NCBI GenBank assembly: GCA_023438885.1
Contig: JAEXPS010000249.1
Span: 1-13,159, forward strand
DNA: 13,159 nucleotides
Direction of reading: 5' to 3'
From: Actinomycetes bacterium
GTDB taxonomy: Bacteria; Actinomycetota; Actinomycetes; Actinomycetales; Cellulomonadaceae
Below the pieces are notes generated by a model that had not been told where the DNA came from, did not search any database, and was given only the letters and a program-made list of their open reading frames with translations. Of the stretch, positions 6,936-13,159 are shown piece after piece. A program made the translations under genes and the position numbers. Within the stretch, counting starts at the first letter, position 1. The number at the start of each line of letters is the position of its first letter.

Positions 6936-8467
6936 GTCACCACCCCCATCTGCCAGGGCACGAACTCGTCGGCGCCCAGATCCAGCTCCTCGCTGACCGT
7001 CGCCCGGCCCGAGGCGACCGCCAGGATCGTCTCGAAGATCTCCTCGCCCACCTGCTGCAGCGTCGCGGTGCCGTCGACGATGCGGCCGGCGTCGAGGTCC
7101 ATGTCCTCACGCATCCTGGTGAACACCTCGGTGTTCGTGGCGATCTTGATCGACGGCACGGGCTTGCAGCCCAGCACCGAGCCGCGCCCGGTGGTGAAGC
7201 ACACCACCGTCACGCCGCCGGCCACCAGGCCCGTCACGGACACCGGGTCGAAGCCGGGGGTGTCCATCAAGCCGAGGCCGCGCTCGGTGATCGCCTCGGC
7301 GTACTCGTAGACCGCTCGCAGCTCCGCCGAGCCGGCCTTGGCCACGGCACCGAGCGACTTCTCGAGGATCGTCGTCAGGCCGCCGGCCTTGTTGCCCGGG
7401 GACGGGTTGTTGTCCAGCGTGCCGCCGCCCGCGGCCACATAGTCCTGCCACCAGGCGATGCGGTCCAGCAGGCGGCGGCCCACCTCGCTCGACACGGCGC
7501 GGCGCGTCAGCAGGTGCTCGGCGCCGAACACCTCCGGCGTCTCGGCGAGCACCGACGTGCCACCGTGCGCCACCAGCAGGTCCGACGCGACCCCGAGTGC
7601 CGGGTTGGCCGTGATGCCCGAGTAGCCGTCCGAACCGCCGCAGTTGAGGCCGAGCACCAGCTCGCTGATCGGCACCGGCCGCCGGCGGCGCGCCTCGATC
7701 GTGCCGAGCATCCCCCGCACGGCCTCGACCCCGGCACGCACCGAGGCCCGGACCCCGCCGGTCTCCTGGATCGTCAGGTGCTCCACGACCGTGTCCGGCG
7801 AGACCGGCAGGTCGGCGAGCAGACCGCCGACCGTGAGCATCTCGCAGCCCAGGCCCAGCACCAGGACGCCGGCCATGTTGGGGTGCGTGGCATAACCGCG
7901 CAGCGTGCGGCGCAGCACCTGCCCACCCTCGCTGGTCGGCACCATGCCGCAGCCCGAGCCGTGGGTGAGGGCCACCACACCGTCGACGTGCGGGTACGCG
8001 TCCAGCACCGGGCCGCGGAACTGGTCGGCGACCATCCGTGCCGTCGACGCCGAGCAGTTCACGCTCGTGACGATGCCGACGTACTGCCGCGTGCCCACGC
8101 GTCCGTCCGCGCGGACGTACCCCTCGAACGTCCTCGCCTCGCGGGGCGCCGGCAGCGCCACGCGCGCGGTCCCGAACTCGTAGGCGAGGTCCGCGTGCGC
8201 GTCCATGCCGAGGTTGTGCACGTGCACGTGCTCGCCGGGCGCCACCGGGGCCGTGGCCCGGCCGATCACCTGGCCGTACTTGCGGACCGGGTCGCCGGCC
8301 GCCAGCGCGCGGACGGCCAACTTGTGCCCGCGGGGCACGTGACGTGTCACGACGACCTCACCGGCGGACGTTGCGAGCGCCGTGCCCGCGGGCAGGTCGG
8401 CGGTGGCCACCGCGACGTCGTCGCCGGGCCGCAGCAGCAGCGCCACCTGGGCGAGCGGGGTGCTCAC
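6932..8467 (-). CDS. uxaA: UxaA-family dehydratase (altronate dehydratase or related aldarate/aldonate dehydratase)
   Basis: Family members dehydrate D-altronate to 2-keto-3-deoxygluconate (UxaA) or galactarate (GarD), using iron. The 511-aa protein has an N-terminal SAF domain (about 10-85, with RGHKLAV and GEHVHVHN), then the UxaA catalytic region with FEGYVRADGRVGTR (114-127), TSVNCSAS (134-141), GLGCE (205-209), NCGGSDGYSGITANPALG (275-292), NPSPGNKAGG (354-363) and FTTGRGS (424-430). Cysteines C138, C173, C208 and C276 are candidate metal ligands. Start GTG 8467 overlaps the uxaC stop (GTGA); longer frames run through uxaC and are not coding. Several stretches (FEGY-x-x-ADG-x-VGT, TSV-x-C, LLTPRA-like LLTRRA, followed by EVG-x-RLL) match E. 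coli GarD as I remember it better than E. coli UxaA. The substrate is therefore less certain than the family, although the uxaC/uxuB context favours an aldonate. The symbol uxaA is provisional. Confidence 0.85.
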   Translation of the reverse strand: MSTPLAQVALLLRPGDDVAVATADLPAGTALATSAGEVVVTRHVPRGHKLAVRALAAGDPVRKYGQVIGRATAPVAPGEHVHVHNLGMDAHADLAYEFGTARVALPAPREARTFEGYVRADGRVGTRQYVGIVTSVNCSASTARMVADQFRGPVLDAYPHVDGVVALTHGSGCGMVPTSEGGQVLRRTLRGYATHPNMAGVLVLGLGCEMLTVGGLLADLPVSPDTVVEHLTIQETGGVRASVRAGVEAVRGMLGTIEARRRRPVPISELVLGLNCGGSDGYSGITANPALGVASDLLVAHGGTSVLAETPEVFGAEHLLTRRAVSSEVGRRLLDRIAWWQDYVAAGGGTLDNNPSPGNKAGGLTTILEKSLGAVAKAGSAELRAVYEYAEAITERGLGLMDTPGFDPVSVTGLVAGGVTVVCFTTGRGSVLGCKPVPSIKIATNTEVFTRMREDMDLDAGRIVDGTATLQQVGEEIFETILAVASGRATVSEELDLGADEFVPWQMGVVT

Positions 8468-9894
8468 CGCATCCCCGCCGGTGGGGCGTACGCGGCCTTC
8501 GCGAGGCGGTAGGCCGTGTCGACGGCGGTCTCGATCGCCTCGTCGAGCCCGAGCCGGTGCTCGGCGACCAGCCGCGCCAGGAAGCCCACGTCGATGCGAC
8601 GGAACAGGTCGTGCCGCGCCGGGATCGAGCAGAACGCCCGGGTGTCGTCGACGAACCCGGTGGTGTTGTAGAAGCCCGCGCTGTCCGTGACGGCCTCGCG
8701 GTAGCGGCGCATCCCGTCCGGGGTGTCGAGGAACCACCACGGCGCGCCGAGCCGCACCGCCGGGTAGACGCCGGCCAGGGGCGCCAGCTCGCGTCCGAAG
8801 GTGTCCTCGTCGACCGTGAACAGCACCAGGCGCAGGCCGGGGTGGTGCCCGAAGGCGTTCAGCAGCGGGCGCAGCGCGCGGGTGTACTCGGTGGCCTGCG
8901 GGATGTCGTAGCCGACGTCCTGGCCGCGCGCCGCGAGCACCGCCGGGTCGTGGTCGCGCAGCACGCCGGGATGCAGCTGCATCACCAGGTGGTCCTCGCA
9001 CGCCATCCGGGCCATCTGGAACAGCATGTGCGCCTCGAACGCGTCCGCCCCGGCCGCGCTCACCTCGCCGCGTAGCGCGTCCCGGAACAGCCGGCGCGCG
9101 TCCTCGTCGGGCAACGGCGTGGTGTCCGCCGAGCGTGGCCCGTGGTCGCTGGCCCGCGCACCGGCGGCGACGAACGCGGCGCGCCGCGCCTGCAGGGCGG
9201 CGACGAAGTCGTCGTACGAGCCGATCTGCATTCCGGCCCGCTCGCTCAGGCGCGCGAGACTGGCGGCCCAGTCCGGGCGGTCGAGGCGCAGCACCGCGTC
9301 CGGCCGGAAGGTCGGGACCACGCGCTCGCCCCACCCCCGGGCCGCGAGCGCCGCGTGGTCGCCGAGCGCGCAGTCGGCCGGGTCCGTGGTGGCGATCACC
9401 TCGATGCCGAACCTGTCCAGCAGCGCCAGCGGGCGGAAGTCCGGCTCGGCGAGGCGAGCCGCGATCTCGTCGTACGACGAGTCCGCGGTGGCGGCCGACA
9501 ACGGCGCGCTCAGCCCGAAGACCTCGACGAAGACGTGCTCCAGCCAGAAGCGCGTCGGCGTGCCGCGGAACAGGTGCCAGTGGGAAGCAAAGGTGCGCCA
9601 GATCTCCCGCGGGTCGGCCTGCACCGGTGCGCCGTCGCGGCGCGGCACCCCGAGCGCGTCGTGCGGCACGCCCTGCGACACCAGCATCCGCACCAGGTAG
9701 TGGTCCGGGACGACGATGAGCGACGCCGGGTCCCCGAAGGCCTCGTCCCTCGCGAACCACTCGACCGGCACGTGGCCGTGCATCGAGACGATCGGCAGGC
9801 CCGCGGTCGCGGCGAGGATCTCGCGCGCGATCGGCCGGGTCACCGGGTCCGCCGGGAGCGCGCGGTCGGGATGCAGCTGCCAGCCGTCAGACAT
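8464..9894 (-). CDS. uxaC: Glucuronate/galacturonate isomerase (uronate isomerase)
   Basis: The enzyme interconverts D-glucuronate with D-fructuronate and D-galacturonate with D-tagaturonate, the entry step of both hexuronate routes. The 476-aa product matches the family length (E. coli about 470). It carries the amidohydrolase-like metal motif HGH (H39, H41) in LPIVSMHGHV, then PDHYLVRMLVSQGV, VIATTDPAD, VPTFRPD, ASDHG, MQLHPGVLRDHDP, DVGYDIPQATEY, GAPWWFLD and the C-terminal TGFVDDTRAFCSIPARHDLFRRI-type block. In the E. coli protein the first motif is DYHCH; here it is SMHGH, with both histidines kept. The start is ATG 9894, with AAGGA 5 nt upstream. It is first in the minus-strand operon, overlaps the dehydratase start by 4 nt, and is transcribed divergently from the reductase gene. 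Function is well supported; the preferred substrate is not determined. Confidence 0.94.
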   Translation of the reverse strand: MSDGWQLHPDRALPADPVTRPIAREILAATAGLPIVSMHGHVPVEWFARDEAFGDPASLIVVPDHYLVRMLVSQGVPHDALGVPRRDGAPVQADPREIWRTFASHWHLFRGTPTRFWLEHVFVEVFGLSAPLSAATADSSYDEIAARLAEPDFRPLALLDRFGIEVIATTDPADCALGDHAALAARGWGERVVPTFRPDAVLRLDRPDWAASLARLSERAGMQIGSYDDFVAALQARRAAFVAAGARASDHGPRSADTTPLPDEDARRLFRDALRGEVSAAGADAFEAHMLFQMARMACEDHLVMQLHPGVLRDHDPAVLAARGQDVGYDIPQATEYTRALRPLLNAFGHHPGLRLVLFTVDEDTFGRELAPLAGVYPAVRLGAPWWFLDTPDGMRRYREAVTDSAGFYNTTGFVDDTRAFCSIPARHDLFRRIDVGFLARLVAEHRLGLDEAIETAVDTAYRLAKAAYAPPAGMR

Positions 9895-9924
9895 CGGTGT
9901 CCTTGTGTCGGGATGGGAACGGAG

Positions 9925-9938
9925 TGGAAACCTTTCCA
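9925..9938. promoter_or_regulatory. LacI-family operator palindrome
   Basis: TGGAAACCTTTCCA has exact inverted arms TGGAAA/TTTCCA around a CC centre. It differs by one base from the perfect palindrome TGGAAACGTTTCCA, which fits the general LacI/GalR-family operator pattern. It lies 31 bp upstream of the uxaC ATG, and the only LacI-family gene in the window is in the same operon, so it is the obvious candidate site for that regulator. Confidence 0.75.
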
Positions 9939-10047
9939 GCGGCCCGATTCTGCGCCTCGCCGGGCCGGAAGTCCACCCGCGATTACCCGCGTTGCCGGGT
10001 CGCGATGGAACGTGGTGGAATCGTCTGCACACGGCGTCGACGAGGAC

Positions 10048-10052
10048 GGAGG
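10048..10052 (+). promoter_or_regulatory. Ribosome binding site of the reductase gene
   Basis: GGAGG lies 4 nt before ATG 10057. It decides the start in a frame that stays open far upstream, through the antisense of uxaC. Confidence 0.75.
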
Positions 10053-10056
10053 ACCG

Positions 10057-11559
10057 ATGCCTCGGCTGTCCCTCGCCTCCCTTGCTGCGCTCGGGGACCC
10101 GGCCGGTGTCACCCTGACCGCGGTCGACCCCCGCGAGCTGACCGTCGGCCAGGTGCACCTGGGGCTCGGCGCGTTCCACCGCGCGCACCAGGAGGTCTAC
10201 ACCGAGGACGCGATCGCCGCGACGGGCGACACCGGCTGGGGTGTGCTCGGCGTGACGCAGCGCTCCCCCTTGGTCGCCGAGCAGCTGGCGCCGCAGGACG
10301 GTCTGTACGGCGTGCTGACCCTCGGCGGTCCGGAGCCCTCGCTACGCATCGTCGGGTCGCTGCGCGGGGTCGCGTTCCCCGGCGTCGACACGGCGCGGGT
10401 GGTGGCGGCGATCGCCGCGCCGACCACCCACGTCGTCACGCTGACCGTCACCGAGAAGGGGTACCGGCGAGCGCCCGGCGGCGGCCTCGACGTCACCGAG
10501 GCCGACACCGCGGCGGACCTGGCAGCGCTGCGCGACGCCCTGTCCGGACCGGACGGCGGCTCCCCGTCCCGCACGCCCGTCGGGCTCCTGCTGCGCGGCC
10601 TCGCCGCCCGCGCCCGGGCGGACGCCGGCCCGCTCAGCGTCGTCTGCTGCGACAACCTCTCCGACAACGGCGCCGCGCTGCGCGCCCTGGTCCGCTCCTG
10701 GATCGTCGCGGCCGGCACGCCGTGGCTGAGCGGGTGGCTCGACGACCAGGTGCGGTTCCCCGGCACGATGGTCGACCGCATCGTGCCCGCCACCACGGCG
10801 GCCAACCGTCGGCAGGCCGCTGCGATGCTGGGGCTCTCGGACGAGGGGCTCGTCGTCGGCGAGCCGTTCACGCAGTGGGTGATCGAGGACGACTTCGCCG
10901 GGCCACGCCCGGCGTGGCACCGTGCCGGGGCGACGCTGGCCCACGACGTCGCACCCTACGAACGCGCCAAGCTGCGCGTGCTCAACGGCGCGCACTCGAC
11001 GCTCGCCTACCTCGGTGCGCTGCGCGGTCACGCCACCATCGCCCAGGCGATCGCCGACCCCGAGCTCGAAGGCATCGTGCGTGCCCTGATCGACCGCGAC
11101 GTGCTGCCGACCCTCGTCGCTCCCCCGGGCCTCGACCTGGGCGCCTACCGCGACCAGGTGCTCGGACGGTTCGCCAACCACCACACCGGTCACACCACGG
11201 TCCAGGTGGCGATGGACGGGTCGCAGAAGCTGCCGCAGCGGCTGCTCGACACCGCCCGCGACCGGATCGCCGCCGGCGCCGTGCCGGTCGCCGTCGCGAC
11301 GTCGGTGGCCGCCTGGATCGCCTACGTGCGGGCTGCCGCCTCCGGCACGCTCGTCGTCGCGGACCGTACCGTCACGCTCGACGACCCGATGGGCGCGACG
11401 CTGGCCGAGGCGGCCTCCGGGCCGCTGGAGCGGGCCGTGGACCGCGTGTTCGCCGTGCGCACCGTGTTCGGCGACGACCTGCCGCAGGCCACCGGCTTCC
11501 GCGACGCGGTGCGCTCCGCCCTGCGGGTCCTGGCTCCGCCGAGGACCACCGGCACCTAG
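10057..11559 (+). CDS. uxuB: Fructuronate reductase (UxuB-like, mannitol dehydrogenase family)
   Basis: This NAD(H)-dependent long-chain polyol dehydrogenase family enzyme reduces D-fructuronate to D-mannonate in the glucuronate route. The 500-aa product has the N-terminal Rossmann motif VHLGLGAFHRAHQ (33-45), LTVTEKGY (129-136), CCDNLSDNG (197-205), FPGTMVDRIVPA (234-245), EPFTQWVIEDDF (269-280), the catalytic block KLRVLNGAHSTLAYLG (K305, N310, H313), MDGSQKLPQRLL (386-397) and GDDLPQ (472-477). These blocks match E. coli UxuB (about 486 aa) closely in order and wording. GGAGG 4 nt upstream fixes ATG 10057. It is transcribed divergently from uxaC and shares the LacI operator. Its partner UxuA (mannonate dehydratase) is not in the window, while a UxaA-family dehydratase is, so it may act on tagaturonate instead, or uxuA lies elsewhere. 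Its TAG overlaps the convergent hydrolase stop. Confidence 0.9.
   Translation: MPRLSLASLAALGDPAGVTLTAVDPRELTVGQVHLGLGAFHRAHQEVYTEDAIAATGDTGWGVLGVTQRSPLVAEQLAPQDGLYGVLTLGGPEPSLRIVGSLRGVAFPGVDTARVVAAIAAPTTHVVTLTVTEKGYRRAPGGGLDVTEADTAADLAALRDALSGPDGGSPSRTPVGLLLRGLAARARADAGPLSVVCCDNLSDNGAALRALVRSWIVAAGTPWLSGWLDDQVRFPGTMVDRIVPATTAANRRQAAAMLGLSDEGLVVGEPFTQWVIEDDFAGPRPAWHRAGATLAHDVAPYERAKLRVLNGAHSTLAYLGALRGHATIAQAIADPELEGIVRALIDRDVLPTLVAPPGLDLGAYRDQVLGRFANHHTGHTTVQVAMDGSQKLPQRLLDTARDRIAAGAVPVAVATSVAAWIAYVRAAASGTLVVADRTVTLDDPMGATLAEAASGPLERAVDRVFAVRTVFGDDLPQATGFRDAVRSALRVLAPPRTTGT
11556..11559. other. CTAG: shared overlapping stop codons of two convergent genes
   Basis: The self-complementary tetramer CTAG provides TAG at 11557-11559 on the plus strand for the reductase and TAG at 11558-11556 on the minus strand for the hydrolase. 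The genes therefore overlap by 4 bp tail to tail, with no space for a separate terminator. Confidence 0.9.
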
Positions 11560-13159
11560 GGCCGCGAGGGCGTGGCGGGCGCCGTGCCGCTCCACTGGTC
11601 GAGCTGGCGCTGGACGGCCTCGCGGGCCCGGTGCAGCTGCTCGGCGACGAGCCGGCGCTGCGCCCACGCAGCCTCACGAGCGCGCAGCGCGAGCTCGATC
11701 CGCTCCATCTCGGCGTCGTCGGTCTCCAGGCCGTAGGCGGTGGCCACCATGCGGGCCAGGTCCGCGCGGTAGTCGTGGCCGTGGGCGACGAAGACGCCCG
11801 GCACCGAGCTCGAGGCGTTGGTGACGTCGACGAGCGTCAGGACGAACGACACCAGGGGGTACCACCGGGCGAGCCGGGAGACCCCGGGCGGGCGGGTCTG
11901 CACGGGTCCGAGCCAGTCGGGCTGCTGGACGGCGAGCGCCGGGGTGAACCGTGTGATCGGGTCCTCGTCGTGCGACAGCAGGAAGAACCGCTGCGCCTCC
12001 CTGCGGGCCAGATCCTGCGCGGCCCACTGCGACCAGGAGCCCACCTCCACGGTCTCTGCGTCCGGGTCTGCGCGGTCCGGGTCCAACCGCCACTGGGTGG
12101 CCCAGCCGCTGCCGGCGGGGGTGCCGACGAACAGCGCCCCGTCCATCCCCACGCGGTGCAGGCCCGGCACGCCCTCGTGCAGGAACGCGTCCTGCATCGT
12201 GTGCGCGCCGAGCGACTCGCCGAAGCCCACCAGCCGCGGGCGCGACTCGGCGGGTATGGCACGCAGTCGCCAGGTCAGCGCGTGGAACAGCGCGCGGTTC
12301 TGCTCGCGCCCCATGGCGACGCGGTCGAGCGACAGGAAGGACGGGCGCAGCGAGTACTGCAGCGCGACGGTCGCGCAGTCTCCGCGGGTCAGGTACTCCA
12401 GCGTCTCGGCCGCGACGTAGTTGACGTAGCCGCTGCCGGTCGGCGAGGCGACGCAGATGACGCTGCGCTCGAACGCGCCGAGGCGTTCCAGGTCGCGCAT
12501 GACGAGGTCGACCCGGGCATCCACGCTCGCCGCGCTCGCCAGCCCGGCGAAGGCCCGGACGGGATCGCGCACCTGCGCCACCGCCGTCTGCGTCACGGTG
12601 GCGATCTCGTCCCTGGTCAGCGCCATGTTGACGAACCGCGCGCCCTCACGGGACAGGGTGGTCCACGGCACGCACGACGCGGGCCCGCCGCTGACCGCCG
12701 CCGAGACCGGCGGGTTCGAGTACGCGGCCTCGATCGCCGCGCCGCCCGCGTCGGCGGTTCGCGACGCGTACTCGACGGCGGCCGCGACGCCCGCGACGAT
12801 CCCGCCGAGGGCGACGCCGTGCCCGATCGCGCCCGCCATCCGCCCCGAGCCCGGGGACACGCGCCGGATGCCGGCCGCGACGGTTCGCGCGAAGACGCCC
12901 TCCAGCGCGGCGAACGACTGGAGCCCGAGGTTGACCGCGGCACCGAGCGCCAGTGACCTCGCGAGCGGCGGCAGCGGCGCGATTGCTGCCCCCGCGGGGT
13001 CCGGTTCACCCGCCGGCCGGACCGTCCCGGGCACGCCCGCCACACGTGGCGCGAGCCGCTCGGCCATCGGGTCGGACGGTGGCGCGAGGCGGGCTCGCTC
13101 GGCGGGGTCGTCGGCGCGGTACTTGCGGATCTGCCAGGCCGCCCCCGCGGTACCGACGG
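11556..13159 (-). CDS. Membrane-linked alpha/beta-hydrolase family protein (Abhydrolase_9 type), 5' end beyond window
   Basis: The protein matches the actinobacterial alpha/beta-hydrolase family with a membrane N-terminus (PF10081 with PF15420, as I recall them); its substrate is unknown. Counting from the internal ATG 13067, hydrophobic stretches lie at about 36-66 and 78-98. The catalytic half contains YSLRPSFLSLDRVAMGREQN, the nucleophile motif GFGESLGAHTMQDAF (S285), MDGALFVGTPAGS, a candidate acid in SHDEDPITRF (D367/D369) and a candidate base in FVAHGHDY (H429/H431). The C-terminus (about 451-492) is a charged helix likely to form a coiled coil. Upstream of ATG 13067 the frame stays open for 30 codons to the edge and reads like a helix end (AAWQIRKYRADDP). 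I find no ribosome binding site before that ATG, so I treat the gene as partial: 533 residues are visible. The stop TAG shares CTAG with the convergent reductase gene. Confidence 0.82.
   Translation of the reverse strand, partial: VGTAGAAWQIRKYRADDPAERARLAPPSDPMAERLAPRVAGVPGTVRPAGEPDPAGAAIAPLPPLARSLALGAAVNLGLQSFAALEGVFARTVAAGIRRVSPGSGRMAGAIGHGVALGGIVAGVAAAVEYASRTADAGGAAIEAAYSNPPVSAAVSGGPASCVPWTTLSREGARFVNMALTRDEIATVTQTAVAQVRDPVRAFAGLASAASVDARVDLVMRDLERLGAFERSVICVASPTGSGYVNYVAAETLEYLTRGDCATVALQYSLRPSFLSLDRVAMGREQNRALFHALTWRLRAIPAESRPRLVGFGESLGAHTMQDAFLHEGVPGLHRVGMDGALFVGTPAGSGWATQWRLDPDRADPDAETVEVGSWSQWAAQDLARREAQRFFLLSHDEDPITRFTPALAVQQPDWLGPVQTRPPGVSRLARWYPLVSFVLTLVDVTNASSSVPGVFVAHGHDYRADLARMVATAYGLETDDAEMERIELALRAREAAWAQRRLVAEQLHRAREAVQRQLDQWSGTAPATPSRP

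Larger units (their letters stand above)
9895..10056. promoter_or_regulatory. Divergent control region of the hexuronate operon
   Basis: These 162 bp separate uxaC (leftward) from the reductase (rightward) and must hold both promoters. A LacI-type palindrome lies at 9925-9938. Two further TGGAA half-sites in the same orientation occur at 10006-10010 and 10016-10020 without partners. A possible leftward -10, TAATCG (minus strand, 9980-9985), would place the operator just downstream of the uxaC start of transcription; a possible rightward -10, GATTCT (9946-9951), would place it over the reductase -35. Both promoter guesses are weak. AAGGA (9900-9904, minus) and GGAGG (10048-10052, plus) are the two ribosome binding sites. 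Confidence 0.7.

Noticed and set aside
8468..9760. Extension of the dehydratase frame upstream to 9760, which would suggest a fusion with uxaC
   Set aside because: The extension is arginine-rich sequence in a frame that overlaps uxaC. The GTG at 8467 in the GTGA overlap, at the normal UxaA N-terminus, explains the gene without a fusion.
10005..10021. Second LacI operator near the reductase start
   Set aside because: Two TGGAA half-sites point the same way and have no inverted partner, so they do not form a palindromic operator.
9897..12956. Plus-strand open frame of about 1019 codons across the reductase and hydrolase genes
   Set aside because: It is arginine/proline/glycine-rich with no recognisable motif and overlaps two well-supported genes in other frames. 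It is a typical high-GC shadow frame.

Overview
The window is very GC-rich, with strong G/C preference at third codon positions and dense false open frames on both strands. Its genes include an Rv2629-type release-factor-like protein, a FadD15-like acyl-CoA synthetase and a membrane-linked alpha/beta hydrolase. Together these point to a high-GC actinobacterium, most likely of the Micrococcales (Cellulomonas-like). The taxonomic placement is inference from gene content and style; no marker gene such as 16S is present.

Left part (1-4655, plus strand): valS (valyl-tRNA synthetase of the archaeal-like subtype) is followed after 48 bp by a long-chain fatty acid-CoA ligase. A perfect 9-bp hairpin ends this block and separates it from a convergent minus-strand gene.

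Middle part (4649-9894, minus strand): reading leftward from 9894 comes a compact hexuronate operon, uxaC (uronate isomerase), a UxaA-family dehydratase and a LacI-family regulator, each joined to the next by a 4-nt start/stop overlap. After a 67-bp gap containing a GC hairpin there is a bacterial eRF1-like (baeRF family 2, Rv2629-like) protein.

Right part (9895-13159): a 162-bp divergent control region holds a near-perfect LacI-type operator and separates uxaC from the plus-strand uxuB-like reductase. The reductase runs into a convergent alpha/beta-hydrolase gene, and the two stop codons share the palindrome CTAG. The hydrolase gene runs off the right edge, so its N-terminus is outside the window.

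Together the isomerase, reductase and dehydratase would take glucuronate or galacturonate to 2-keto-3-deoxygluconate (KDG) under control of the local LacI protein. No KDG kinase, KDPG aldolase, transporter or mannonate dehydratase is present here. The reductase looks like the glucuronate-branch enzyme (UxuB) while the dehydratase belongs to the altronate/galactarate family; this mismatch is the most interesting metabolic point. I saw no phage, CRISPR, IS element, tRNA, rRNA or defence system, and nothing I would call a wholly new system.
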